DNA from: Streptomyces toyocaensis
Lineage (GTDB): Bacteria > Actinomycetota > Actinomycetes > Streptomycetales > Streptomycetaceae
Assembly (NCBI RefSeq): GCF_000725125.1
Contig: NZ_JFCB01000016.1
Location: 62,001-126,000 of the forward strand
Reading direction: 5' to 3'
Length of the DNA stretch: 64,000 nt
Shown here: positions 16,774 through 25,281 of the stretch, one piece after another
Position numbering within the stretch: the stretch's first letter is position 1
Layout: each line of letters starts with the position of its first letter
Notes under the pieces: model-generated
What the model was told of the DNA's origin: nothing
What the model saw: the letters and a program-made list of their open reading frames with translations, nothing else
The model's database searches: none
Program-made: the position numbers and the translations under genes

Positions 16774-18084
16774 ATGGCGACGACGAACCCGCTTCCCCGC
16801 TTCCCGGCCGGCTTCCTGTGGGGTGTGTCGACCTCGGCGCACCAGATCGAGGGGGCGGCGGACGAGCGCGAGCCGTCCGTGTGGGACGTGTTCTCGGCCG
16901 AGCCGGGGCGGGTGCGGGACGGCTCCACGGCGGCGGTGGCCTGCGACCACGTCCACCGCCACGCCGAGGACGTGGCGCTGCTGGCCGGGCTGGGCGTGGA
17001 CGCGTACCGCTTCTCCGTCTCCTGGCCGAGGGTGCGGGCGAAGGGTGGCCTGGACTTCTACGACCGGCTGGTCGACGACCTGTGCGCGGCGGGCGTGCGG
17101 CCGGTGCCGACGCTGTTCCACTGGGACCTGCCGGCCGGTCTCGACTGGCTGGAGCGGGACACGGCGGAGCGGTTCGCGGAGTACGTGTCGGAGGTCGCCG
17201 GGCGGCTGGGCGACCGGGTGAGGAAGTGGATCACGCTCAACGAGCCGGCCGAGCACACCCTGCTGGGGCACGCGCTGGGGGTGCACGCGCCCGGCCGGAA
17301 CCTGCTCTTCGACGCGCTTCCCGTGGCCCACCACCAGCTCCTCGCGCACGGTCTGGCGGTACGGGCGCTGAGGGCGGCGGGGGCGGGCGACATCGGGATC
17401 GCCAACTCCCACGCCCCGACGTGGCCCGCGTCCGGGGAGGAGGCGGACGTGGTGGCGGCCGGCTTCTACGACGTGCTGCTGAACCGGCTGTTCGCCGACC
17501 CGCTGCTGCTCGGCCGCTACCCGGAGGGCATCGGCGACCTGATGCCCGGCGACGTCGCGTCCGACCTGGAGGTCGTCGCCGAGCCGCTGGACTGGTACGG
17601 GATCAACTACTACGCGCCGGCGCGCGTCGGCGCCCCGCAGGGCACGGAGACCGACGTCGGCGGCGTCCGGATGCCGGCCGAACTGCCCTTCTCGGTGCGG
17701 GAGATCGAGGGGCACCCGGTGACGGACTTCGGCTGGCCGGTGGTGCCGGAGGCGCTGACGGAGCTCCTCACCGACTTCCGCGCCCGCTACGGCGACCGTC
17801 TCCCGCCGGTCGTCGTCACCGAGAACGGCTGCGCCTACGAGGGCCTGGACGACCGTGACCGCATCGCCTACCTCGACGGCCACATCCGCGCGCTGCACCG
17901 GGCGGTGGATGCGGGCGTGGACGTGCGCGGCTACTTCGTGTGGTCCCTGCTGGACAACTTCGAGTGGGCCGAGGGCTACACCCGCCGCTTCGGGCTGGTC
18001 CACGTCGACTTCGCCACCCTGGAGCGGACCCCGAAGGCGTCGTACAGCTGGTTCAGGGAGGTACTGCGCGACCAGCGCCGCTGA
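16774..18084 (+). CDS. Family 1 glycoside hydrolase (beta-glucosidase)
   Basis: This is a 436-residue GH1 enzyme that hydrolyses beta-glucosides or related beta-glycosides. The N-terminal signature FPAGFLWGVSTSAHQIEGA is intact, the acid/base Glu is in TLNEP and the nucleophile Glu is in VTENGCA. No signal peptide, so it is cytoplasmic. The ATG at 16774 gives the family start. It is at the short end for the family but all motifs are present. Its stop codon directly abuts the convergent era stop with no spacer. Confidence 0.9.
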   Translation: MATTNPLPRFPAGFLWGVSTSAHQIEGAADEREPSVWDVFSAEPGRVRDGSTAAVACDHVHRHAEDVALLAGLGVDAYRFSVSWPRVRAKGGLDFYDRLVDDLCAAGVRPVPTLFHWDLPAGLDWLERDTAERFAEYVSEVAGRLGDRVRKWITLNEPAEHTLLGHALGVHAPGRNLLFDALPVAHHQLLAHGLAVRALRAAGAGDIGIANSHAPTWPASGEEADVVAAGFYDVLLNRLFADPLLLGRYPEGIGDLMPGDVASDLEVVAEPLDWYGINYYAPARVGAPQGTETDVGGVRMPAELPFSVREIEGHPVTDFGWPVVPEALTELLTDFRARYGDRLPPVVVTENGCAYEGLDDRDRIAYLDGHIRALHRAVDAGVDVRGYFVWSLLDNFEWAEGYTRRFGLVHVDFATLERTPKASYSWFREVLRDQRR

Positions 18085-19038
18085 TCAGAAGCCCAGGCGC
18101 CGCAGTTGCTTCGGGTCGCGCTGCCAGTCCTTGGCGACCTTCACGTGCAGGTCGAGGAAGACGGGTGTCCCGAGGAGCGCCTCGATCTGCTTGCGGGACT
18201 TGATGCCGACGTCCTTCAGGCGCTTGCCCTTGGGGCCGATGACGATGCCCTTCTGGCTGGGACGCTCGATGAACAGGTTGGCGTGGATGTCGAGCAGGGG
18301 CTTGTCGGCGGGGCGGTCCTCGCGCGGGAGCATCTCCTCGACGACCACGGCGATGGAGTGCGGGAGCTCGTCGCGGACGCCCTCCAGGGCCGCCTCGCGG
18401 ATCAGTTCCGCGACCATGACCTGCTCGGGTTCGTCGGTGAGGTCGCCCTCGGGGTAGAGGGCGGGGCCCTCCGGCATCAGCGGGATCAGGAGGTCGGCGA
18501 GCAGGCCGACCTGCTGGTTGGCGGTCGCCGAGACGGGGACGATCTCGGCCCAGGTGATGCCCAGCTCCTGGCCCAGCTGGTCGACGGCGATCAGCTGTTC
18601 GGCCAGCGCCTTGCCGTCCACCAGGTCGGTCTTGGTGACGATCGCGACCTTCGGCGTCTTCTTGATCCCGGCCAGCTCCTTGGCGATGAAACGGTCGCCG
18701 GGGCCGATCTTCTGGTCCGCGGGGAGGCAGAAGCCGATCACGTCGACCTCCGCCCAGGTGGTGCGGACCACGTCGTTCAGCCGCTCGCCGAGCAGGGTGC
18801 GCGGCTTGTGCAGACCGGGGGTGTCCACCAGGATCAGCTGGGCGTCCGGACGGTGGACGATGCCGCGCACGGTGTGCCGGGTCGTCTGCGGCCGGTTCGA
18901 GGTGATCGCCACCTTCTGCCCGACCAGAGCGTTCGTGAGGGTGGACTTGCCCGCGTTGGGGCGGCCCACGAAGCAGGCGAAACCGGCCCGGTGGACGGCC
19001 TCGGCCGGCTGCTCGGATGACTGGGTACGAACACTCAT
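18085..19038 (-). CDS. era: GTPase Era
   Basis: Era (317 residues) is an essential GTPase that binds the 3' end of 16S rRNA during small-subunit maturation. The G1 motif GRPNAGKST, G2 TTRHT, G3 DTPG and G4 TKTD are in order, followed by a C-terminal KH domain with IGPKGKRLKDVG. The ATG at 19038 is preferred; an in-frame ATG at 19047 would add three residues. In other bacteria era follows ybeY and cytidine deaminase genes; here a secreted protein gene with its own terminator separates it from them. Confidence 0.95.
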   Translation of the reverse strand: MSVRTQSSEQPAEAVHRAGFACFVGRPNAGKSTLTNALVGQKVAITSNRPQTTRHTVRGIVHRPDAQLILVDTPGLHKPRTLLGERLNDVVRTTWAEVDVIGFCLPADQKIGPGDRFIAKELAGIKKTPKVAIVTKTDLVDGKALAEQLIAVDQLGQELGITWAEIVPVSATANQQVGLLADLLIPLMPEGPALYPEGDLTDEPEQVMVAELIREAALEGVRDELPHSIAVVVEEMLPREDRPADKPLLDIHANLFIERPSQKGIVIGPKGKRLKDVGIKSRKQIEALLGTPVFLDLHVKVAKDWQRDPKQLRRLGF

Positions 19039-19094
19039 GCCGCCCATTCTCCCTGATGCCGGAAGCCCCGCCGTACCACCGGCCGGGACGGGAC

Positions 19095-19128
19095 CGGGCG
19101 GGGCACCTTCGTGAAGGTGCCCCGCCCG
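19095..19128 (-). terminator. Strong hairpin terminator after the secreted protein gene
   Basis: A perfect 16-bp inverted repeat (CGGGCGGGGCACCTTC and its complement) with a 2-base centre lies 19 bp after the stop of the secreted protein gene and before era. It should isolate era from upstream transcription. Confidence 0.75.
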
Positions 19129-19146
19129 GCCGCCCGCCCGCCCGGA

Positions 19147-19626
19147 TCAGTCGAAGACGAACGGTCCCGGTGCCTGCGGCGCGGTCGCCGTGCAGGTGAT
19201 GGTGATGAAGCCGAACGCGGTCACCTTGAGCGTGCCGCCGAACGCCTCCAGGCTGTCGCCGGAGGCCACGGTCCCGGAGAGCGGACCGACCTCGAGGGCG
19301 TCGCCGGTCGCCATGGCCGGGTTCTTGGTGCCCTTGAGGACGGTGGTGCCGCCGCCGGCCTTCACCATGGTGAGTTCCGAGACCAGCGAGTCCTTGCCGA
19401 GCGCGACGGGCGCGGTGACCGCGGAGGTGTTGAGGGTGACGGTGGCGGACGTGCCGTTCTGCGTGGCCGTCAGGGTGGCCTCGCCGCCGCCCCAGCTTCC
19501 GCAGTCGGCGTTGACGGTCGCCGCTCCGGGGGCGACCGCCGCGGCGGTGGGGGCGAAGGCGAGCCCGCAGACCGCGAGAGCACCTGCCGCCAGGGACACA
19601 CCTGTTCCGAATCGTTTGCCTCTCAT
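19147..19626 (-). CDS. Secreted hypothetical protein
   Basis: This is a 159-residue protein with a clear signal peptide (MRGKRFGTG, then a hydrophobic run, cleavage near AAA-VAP). The mature part is about 130 residues, rich in Thr, Ala, Gly and Val, and looks like a beta-sandwich with two Cys that could form a disulfide (one near its start, one in TITCTA). GGGAG precedes the ATG. I do not recognise the family. It sits between the cdd-like gene and era with its own terminator and an upstream tandem repeat, suggesting an independent unit. Confidence 0.75.
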   Translation of the reverse strand: MRGKRFGTGVSLAAGALAVCGLAFAPTAAAVAPGAATVNADCGSWGGGEATLTATQNGTSATVTLNTSAVTAPVALGKDSLVSELTMVKAGGGTTVLKGTKNPAMATGDALEVGPLSGTVASGDSLEAFGGTLKVTAFGFITITCTATAPQAPGPFVFD

Positions 19627-19647
19627 GGATTCCGGCTCCCTTTCCGT

Positions 19648-19720
19648 GTGGGGGGAATTCCGTGGGGGAACTCCGTCGGGGGAACTGCTGGAGGAACTGT
19701 TCGAGGAACTGTTCGGCAGA
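19648..19720 (-). repeat. Degenerate tandem repeat upstream of the secreted protein gene
   Basis: On the minus strand the motif AGTTCC(T/C)CC or close variants occurs five times with 12-15 base spacing (for example AACAGTTCCTCG then AACAGTTCCTCC). It lies 22-94 bp upstream of the ATG, where the 5' untranslated region or promoter would be. It may be a protein-binding array or simply slipped sequence. Confidence 0.55.
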
Positions 19721-19891
19721 TGGGGTCCGGACCCGCTGCATCACGCCGTCCGACGACGTCTCGTCGGGGTCGGCGTTTCCATTGATGCGCGGGAGGCAGG
19801 GCGCGACAAGGTTGAAATCTGGCCTAATTACCGGCGGTAACACCCCGGCGTCCGGCCACCCCGCGTCGGCCGGGTGACGGCGGGCGGCGTG

Positions 19892-20245
19892 TCAGCCGGC
19901 GGTCAGCGTCTCGCGGACGACGCCGTCCGGGCCGGCCACCAGTACCGGGGTCCCGGGCCCGCCGAGGTCCCGTACGGCGGCGCGGTCCCCGGCCGACGCC
20001 GAGTCCGCCTCCGTCACCACGGCCGCCGCCTCCAGTGACTTCGCGCCGGACGCGACGGCCATCGCCACCGCCGTCTGCAGGGCGCTCAGCTTCAGGGAGT
20101 CCAGGGCCACGGTTCCGGCGACGTACGTCCGCCCGGTCTCGTCCCGCACGGCGGCCCCCTCGGGCACTCCGTTGCGGGCCCGCGCGGAACGGGCCAGGGT
20201 GACGATCTTGCGGTCCTCGGGGTCGAGCGCGCTGCTGTCGGTCAT
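19892..20245 (-). CDS. Cytidine-deaminase-like protein lacking the catalytic residues
   Basis: This is a 117-residue protein with the overall order of a small cytidine deaminase (VPEGAAV, TGRTYVAGTVA, LSALQTAVAMAVASGAKS). The zinc-site motifs are missing: where CAE or HAE should be it reads SAL, and there is no PCxxC. It therefore cannot be an ordinary zinc deaminase. The position after the MmcQ-like gene and in the era cluster is where cdd homologues usually sit. A structural or regulatory role is possible; the function is unknown. Confidence 0.75.
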   Translation of the reverse strand: MTDSSALDPEDRKIVTLARSARARNGVPEGAAVRDETGRTYVAGTVALDSLKLSALQTAVAMAVASGAKSLEAAAVVTEADSASAGDRAAVRDLGGPGTPVLVAGPDGVVRETLTAG

Positions 20246-20265
20246 GATCCGAGCATAAGGGGACC

Positions 20266-20625
20266 TCAGGGGCGGTCGAGGCGGAGGCGGTCGGCGCGCG
20301 GCAGGCCCGCCACGACCAGGTCGTAGGAGTCCTCGACCAGTTCCCCGACCAGGCGGTCGGGGAGGGTGCCGTCCGCCGTCACCGTGTTCCAGTGGCGCTT
20401 GTTCATGTGGTGACCGGGGACGATCAGGCCCGGGTGCTCGGCGCGGAGGCGGACGGCGTCCTCGGGGTCGCACTTGAGGTTGACCTTCAGGGGCCGCGCG
20501 TCCAGGGCGGTCAGCGCGAAGAGCCTGCCCCGCACCTTGAAGACCGACGTCTCCGGGTTGAAGGGGAAGTCCTCCGCGGCCGCGTCGAAGGACAGGCACA
20601 GAGTGCGCAGTTGCCCCGGTGTCAC
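20266..20625 (-). CDS. MmcQ/YjbR family protein
   Basis: This is a 119-residue small protein of the MmcQ/YjbR (CyaY-like fold) family, with the typical segments FPFNPETSVFKVRGRLFAL, PLKVNLKCDPE and the C-terminal GHHMNKRHWNTV. Family members have been suggested to bind DNA but the role is unclear. The GTG start overlaps the CBS gene stop by four bases (GTGA), so the two are coupled. Confidence 0.82.
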   Translation of the reverse strand: MTPGQLRTLCLSFDAAAEDFPFNPETSVFKVRGRLFALTALDARPLKVNLKCDPEDAVRLRAEHPGLIVPGHHMNKRHWNTVTADGTLPDRLVGELVEDSYDLVVAGLPRADRLRLDRP

Positions 20626-21932
20626 TCCGGATCCGCCTCCTCGCCGGCCGGCGGGTCCGCCGGGGCCACCGGCTCCACCAGCACCGTCACGATCTTGTTC
20701 CGGCGTCCGGCCGCCGCCTCCGCGGTCAGCCGGACCTCGCGGGCGTCGGGGAGCTCGACCACGGACGAGGCGCCCGCGATCGGCACCCGGCCGAGGTGTT
20801 TGGCGAGCAGCCCTCCGACGGTCTCCACGTCCTCGTCGTCGAACTCCTCCAGCCCGTACAGCTCGCCCAGGTCGCCGATGTCGAGCCGGGCGGTGACCCG
20901 GTACCGGTCCTCGCCGAGCTCCTCCACCGGCGGCAGTTCCCGGTCGTACTCGTCGGTGATCTCGCCGACGATCTCCTCGAGGATGTCCTCGATGGTGACG
21001 ATGCCCGCGGTGCCGCCGTACTCGTCGACGGCGACGGCGACGTGGTTGCGCTCCTTCTGCATCTCGCGCAGCAGATCGCCGGCGTTCTTGGTGTCGGGCA
21101 CGAAGACCGCCGGGCGCATCGCCGTGGACACCAGTTCGTTCTCGGCGTCCCGGCTGATGTGCGTCTTGCGGGCCAGGTCCTTGAGGTAGACGACCCCGAC
21201 GATGTCGTCCTCGTTCTCACCGGTCACCGGCATGCGGGAGAAACCGGAGCGCAGGGCGAGGGTGAGGGCCTGACGGATGGTCTTGTACCGCTCGATCACC
21301 ACCAGGTCGGTGCGCGGCACCATGACCTCGCGCACCAGGGTGTCGCCCAGTTCGAAGACCGAGTGCACCATGCGGCGCTCCTCGTCCTCGATCAGCGACT
21401 CCTTCTCGGCGAGGTCGACCATCGCGCGCAGTTCCGCCTCGGAGGCGAAGGGGCCGCGCCGGAAGCCCTTGCCGGGGGTGAGCGCGTTGCCGATGAGGAT
21501 CAGCAGCGACGGGATCGGGCCCATGATCCGCGCGAGCGGCACCAGCACGTACGCGGCGGCCGTGGCGGTGTTCAGCGGGTGCTGACGGCCGATGGTGCGC
21601 GGGGACACCCCGACGGCCACGTACGACACGAGGACCATGACCGCGATGGCGATCAGCAGCGCCTCGGCCGTGCCGTCGAACTCCCGCAGGCAGCCGTAGG
21701 TGATCAGCGAGGCGGCGGCCATCTCGCAGGCCACGCGGACCAGCAGCGCCACGTTGAGGTAGCGGGTGGGGTCGGCGGCGATCTGCGCCAGCCTGGCGCT
21801 GCCCCGGCGGCCGGAGCGGACGGCCTCCTCGGCGCGGAAGCTGGAGACGCGCGCGATGCCGGCCTCCGCGCAGGCGGCCAGCCACGCGACGACGACCAGG
21901 GCGATCGCGCCGAGGACGAGGGTCGGACTCAT
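20622..21932 (-). CDS. CNNM/hemolysin-type membrane protein with CBS domains
   Basis: This is a 436-residue protein with an N-terminal DUF21 membrane domain (about four helices in the first 140 residues), then two CBS domains (starting near REVMVPRTDLVVIE and MRPAVFVPDT), and a C-terminal CorC-type transporter-associated domain. Relatives are linked to magnesium and cobalt handling. It overlaps ybeY (ATGA) and the MmcQ gene (GTGA) in a tight operon that is widely conserved around ybeY. Confidence 0.88.
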   Translation of the reverse strand: MSPTLVLGAIALVVVAWLAACAEAGIARVSSFRAEEAVRSGRRGSARLAQIAADPTRYLNVALLVRVACEMAAASLITYGCLREFDGTAEALLIAIAVMVLVSYVAVGVSPRTIGRQHPLNTATAAAYVLVPLARIMGPIPSLLILIGNALTPGKGFRRGPFASEAELRAMVDLAEKESLIEDEERRMVHSVFELGDTLVREVMVPRTDLVVIERYKTIRQALTLALRSGFSRMPVTGENEDDIVGVVYLKDLARKTHISRDAENELVSTAMRPAVFVPDTKNAGDLLREMQKERNHVAVAVDEYGGTAGIVTIEDILEEIVGEITDEYDRELPPVEELGEDRYRVTARLDIGDLGELYGLEEFDDEDVETVGGLLAKHLGRVPIAGASSVVELPDAREVRLTAEAAAGRRNKIVTVLVEPVAPADPPAGEEADPE

Positions 21933-22426
21933 GAGACGGTCGGGGCCGGGGACGGGCCGGTGAGGCCCTTCTCCGCGCGCCAGCCGTCCACGATGGCGGC
22001 CTGCAGACCGAACATCTCGGCCTTCTCGTCCGGTTCCTCGTGGTCGTAGCCGAGCAGGTGCAGCACGCCGTGGACGGTGAGCAGCTGGAGCTCCTCGTCC
22101 ATGGTGTGCCGCGTCGGCGCGTCCTGGCCCTGCCGGGCGGCGACCTCGGGGCAGAGCACGATGTCGCCGAGCAGCCCCTGCGGGGGCTCGTCGTCGTCCT
22201 TGGACGGCGGCCTCAGCTCGTCCATCGGGAACGACATGACGTCCGTCGGCCCGGGCAGGTCCATCCACTGGATGTGCAGCTGCTCCATGGCACCCGCGTC
22301 CACGACGATCACCGAGAGCTCGGAGAGCGGGTGGATGCGCATCCGTGCGAGCGCGTAGCGGGCGATGTCGAGGATCGCCTGCTCGTCGACCTCGGTTCCG
22401 GACTCGTTGTTGACGTCGATCGACAT
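21929..22426 (-). CDS. ybeY: Endoribonuclease YbeY
   Basis: This is a 165-residue metal-dependent RNase for 16S rRNA 3' maturation and ribosome quality control. The metal motif is present as HGVLHLLGYDH near the C-terminus, with TDVMSFPMDE upstream. It is 12 bp after phoH and overlaps the CBS gene, the standard phoH-ybeY arrangement. Confidence 0.95.
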   Translation of the reverse strand: MSIDVNNESGTEVDEQAILDIARYALARMRIHPLSELSVIVVDAGAMEQLHIQWMDLPGPTDVMSFPMDELRPPSKDDDEPPQGLLGDIVLCPEVAARQGQDAPTRHTMDEELQLLTVHGVLHLLGYDHEEPDEKAEMFGLQAAIVDGWRAEKGLTGPSPAPTVS

Positions 22427-22438
22427 CTGGTGCTCGGT

Positions 22439-23509
22439 CTACTTCCCCTTGTGCCCGGCCTTGCCGCGACCGCCCTTGTGGGTGCCGTTCTGGGTGCCGT
22501 GCTTGCTGTCGTACTGCTCGTACGCGTCGACGATACGGCCCACCAGCTTGTGCCGGACGACATCGTGGGACGACAGCCGGGAGAAGTGGACGTCGTCGAG
22601 GCCCTCCAGGATGTCCTGCACCTGGCGCAGGCCGGACTTGGTGCCGTCCGGCAGGTCGACCTGCGTCACGTCACCCGTGATCACGATCTTCGAGTCGAAG
22701 CCGAGGCGGGTGAGGAACATCTTCATCTGTTCGGGGCTCGTGTTCTGGGCCTCGTCGAGAATGATGAAGGCGTCGTTGAGCGTGCGACCGCGCATGTACG
22801 CCAGCGGCGCGACCTCGATGGTGCCGGCCGCCATCAGCCGGGGGATCGAGTCGGGGTCGAGCATGTCGTGCAGCGCGTCGTACAGCGGCCGCAGGTACGG
22901 GTCGATCTTCTCGTAGAGCGTGCCCGGCAGGAATCCGAGCCGCTCCCCCGCCTCGACCGCGGGCCGGGTCAGGATGATGCGGTTGACCTGCTTGGACTGC
23001 AGGGCCTGCACCGCCTTGGCCATGGCGAGATACGTCTTGCCGGTGCCCGCCGGGCCGATACCGAAGACGATGGTGTGCTGGTCGATCGCGTCCACGTAGC
23101 GCTTCTGGTTGAGCGTCTTGGGACGGATCGTGCGGCCGCGCGAGGACAGGATGTTCTGCGTGAGCACCTGGGCCGGGGTCTCCTGGCCGTCGCTCTCCCC
23201 GTTCTCGCTCGCCTTGAGCATGGCGATCGAGCGTTCCACTGCGTCCTCCGTCATCGGCTGCCCGGTGCGGAGCACCAGCATCATCTCGTCGAACACGCGC
23301 GAAATGAGGGCGACCTCCGTGGCGTCGCCGACCGCGCTGATCTCATTGCCCCGGACGTGGATGTCGGCCCCCGGGAAGGCCTTCTCGATGACGCGCAGGA
23401 GGGAGTCCCCGGACCCCAGGACGGTCACCATGGGGTGCTGGGCGGGGACGGTGACGTGCACTCTCGCCTGCTCCTGCGCGGGGGTGTGAGCTGTGGGTGT
23501 CTGAGTCAT
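22439..23509 (-). CDS. PhoH-family ATPase
   Basis: This is a 356-residue PhoH-like protein: the P-loop GPAGTGKTYLAM is near the middle and the Walker B-like FIILDEAQNT follows. The N-terminal part resembles a KH-type domain. PhoH-like ATPases next to ybeY and era are thought to act in RNA metabolism. The last 20 residues are basic and Gly/Lys rich (TQNGTHKGGRGKAGHKGK), likely for RNA contact. Confidence 0.92.
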   Translation of the reverse strand: MTQTPTAHTPAQEQARVHVTVPAQHPMVTVLGSGDSLLRVIEKAFPGADIHVRGNEISAVGDATEVALISRVFDEMMLVLRTGQPMTEDAVERSIAMLKASENGESDGQETPAQVLTQNILSSRGRTIRPKTLNQKRYVDAIDQHTIVFGIGPAGTGKTYLAMAKAVQALQSKQVNRIILTRPAVEAGERLGFLPGTLYEKIDPYLRPLYDALHDMLDPDSIPRLMAAGTIEVAPLAYMRGRTLNDAFIILDEAQNTSPEQMKMFLTRLGFDSKIVITGDVTQVDLPDGTKSGLRQVQDILEGLDDVHFSRLSSHDVVRHKLVGRIVDAYEQYDSKHGTQNGTHKGGRGKAGHKGK

Positions 23510-23853
23510 GGGCCGGCGCTGAAGGCCTGCGGATCCTCCTCGTCACGGCCGCGTAGCTGAGGGCGGCCTCGCGTCTCCAGGGTACGACGGAGGGGTGACA
23601 ACGCCGTAGGACTTTTCACACGACCGGCTCACCCGCCGAACCGGAACAGCCGCGCGCACCCGTGCCGCACCTCGCCCGTCACCCCACCCGAACGGGGGCG
23701 GTCCCCCCGGGGTCGAGGCCCGGCCTGCTCTCCCGCCCACCGAGTGGGGACCGGCTCCGTCCGTCAGGGCCGCGGCCCTCGGGACCCCAGGGCGGGAGCT
23801 TCCGGCCCGGGGCCCGGGGGCAGAGGGTTCCCTGCCTCCGGGGCCGCCCCGTG
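23510..23853. other. Intergenic region between pfkB-type gene and phoH
   Basis: This 344-bp stretch contains no gene that I can support. It holds the terminator of the PfkB gene at its right end and presumably the phoH promoter at its left end; a moderately AT-containing patch around 23595-23625 is the likeliest promoter area, but no clear hexamers stand out. Confidence 0.5.
23814..23841 (-). terminator. Terminator of the PfkB-family kinase gene
   Basis: CCGGGGGCAGAGGG and CCCTGCCTCCGG pair around a TT centre with small bulges, starting 12 bp after the kinase stop. There is no T tract, as is usual for Streptomyces terminators. Confidence 0.6.
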
Positions 23854-24975
23854 TCAGGCGGACCGGCGGAAGCCGATCGTCGGTACCGCCCGCCGCAGCG
23901 GCCACGGGCGCCCCGACTCCGGCGGCACCACCCCCGCCAGGAACCCGTACCGCCGCAGCGCCGAGGGATCCTGCCCCTCGACCGACTGCACCCTGCGCCA
24001 CCACGCCCCGATCTCCGTCCACCCCGGCGCCGACAGCGACCCCCCGAACTCCTGCACGGACAACGCCGCCGTGAGCCCCGCGAAGGCGAGCCGGTCGGCC
24101 AGCGGCCACCCCGCCAGCGTCCCCGTGACGAACCCCGCGACGAACACGTCCCCCGCCCCCGTCGGATCCAGCGCCTCGACCTCGATCGCCGGGACCGACG
24201 CCGTCTCCCCCGTGCGCCGGTCCACCGCGTAGGCGCCCTCCGCCCCGAGGGTGACGACCGCGACCGGCACGTGGTCGGTGAGGGCGCGCGCGGCCGCGCG
24301 CGGGCAGTCCGTGCCGGTGTACCGCATCGCCTCCTGCGCGTTCGGCAGGAACGCCTCGCAGTACCGCAGGTCGGGCAGCCGGGCCAGGTCCCACTCCCCG
24401 CTGTCGTCCCAGCCGACGTCGCCGAAGATCCGCGCCCCCTTGCGCGCGGCCTGCGCGATCCACGACGCGGTGCGGCCGGGCGTGAGCGAGGCGACGGCGG
24501 CACGCGCGCGGGGCGGGCAGTCGGGGGCCGGCTCGTCCGGGGGCGGTTCGTGCCCGTGGGAGACCATGGTGCGCTCGCCCTCGTAGGCCATGGAGACGGT
24601 GACGGGCGAATGCCAGCCGGGCACGGTGCGCGACGGGGAGAGGTCGATGCCCTCGCCCTGCTCCAGCGTGTCCCAGCAGTACTCGCCGTAGTGGTCGTCG
24701 CCGAAGGCCGCCGCGAGGGAGGTGCGCAGACCGAGCCGGGCGAGGGCGGTGGCCATGTTGGCGACGCCGCCGGGGCTCGACCCCATCCCGCGCGCCCAGG
24801 ACTCGGTCCCGCGCACCGGGGCGGTGTCGAGACCGGTGAAGACGATGTCGAGGAAGACGGTCCCGGTGAGGTAGACGTCCCAGGGCGGGTCGTCCGGCGC
24901 GCGCAGGCCGGCGAGGGGGTCGAACGGGGACGAGCAGTAGGGTCCCTCGACGCGTACCTTCCCGGTGGACGCCAT
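23854..24975 (-). CDS. PfkB-family carbohydrate kinase
   Basis: This is a 373-residue ribokinase-fold enzyme that phosphorylates a sugar or nucleoside. The N-terminal glycine motif is MGSSPGGVANMATALARLG, and the C-terminal signature DPTGAGDVFVAGFVTG contains the catalytic Asp. A C-terminal extension of about 70 residues is beyond the minimal fold. GGGAG precedes the ATG at 24975. The substrate cannot be told from sequence. A palindrome and a CRP-like site lie in the divergent upstream region. Confidence 0.85.
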   Translation of the reverse strand: MASTGKVRVEGPYCSSPFDPLAGLRAPDDPPWDVYLTGTVFLDIVFTGLDTAPVRGTESWARGMGSSPGGVANMATALARLGLRTSLAAAFGDDHYGEYCWDTLEQGEGIDLSPSRTVPGWHSPVTVSMAYEGERTMVSHGHEPPPDEPAPDCPPRARAAVASLTPGRTASWIAQAARKGARIFGDVGWDDSGEWDLARLPDLRYCEAFLPNAQEAMRYTGTDCPRAAARALTDHVPVAVVTLGAEGAYAVDRRTGETASVPAIEVEALDPTGAGDVFVAGFVTGTLAGWPLADRLAFAGLTAALSVQEFGGSLSAPGWTEIGAWWRRVQSVEGQDPSALRRYGFLAGVVPPESGRPWPLRRAVPTIGFRRSA

Positions 24976-25281
24976 CACGGTGCGCTCCCTGCCATGGTGC
25001 CGATCAGGCCAGTGTGCACCACACCACCGACAACGTGACCCCCGTCACTCTGCAGGGGCACGGTTCCCGCAGGTGACAAGGCATTCGCCCATCACGGCCG
25101 ACGCTGTTACCCAGGCTTCCGGAAGCCCAAACGGAAGAGTGATCCAGATCACATCCGCCGCCCTCCCGTCGCCCCTCCCCGGCTTGATACAAATTGGCCG
25201 CGCGTTCCTGTCGGTCGACGGTCGTCGCTCCCCCTCTTTCTTCTTCTCGCACCGTCCCTTCAGCATGCCCCGGGAACGCCC
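24976..25281. other. Divergent promoter region, pfkB-type kinase / MFS permease
   Basis: This 306-bp non-coding region separates divergent genes. It contains a perfect 14-bp palindrome, GGCTTCCGGAAGCC (25114-25127), and a second palindrome, GTGATCCAGATCAC (25139-25152), 11 bp further on, followed by AT-richer sequence toward the permease. I saw no reading frame of coding character. Confidence 0.6.
25139..25152. promoter_or_regulatory. CRP/FNR-like palindrome
   Basis: GTGATCCAGATCAC fits the GTGA-N6-TCAC pattern of CRP-family sites. It lies 130 bp before the permease start and 164 bp before the kinase start. Streptomyces have a Crp homologue with a related GTG...CAC site, so cAMP-Crp control is possible. 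Confidence 0.45.

Noticed and set aside
16774..18084. Secreted beta-glucosidase
   Set aside because: The N-terminus goes straight into the GH1 signature with no hydrophobic signal segment.
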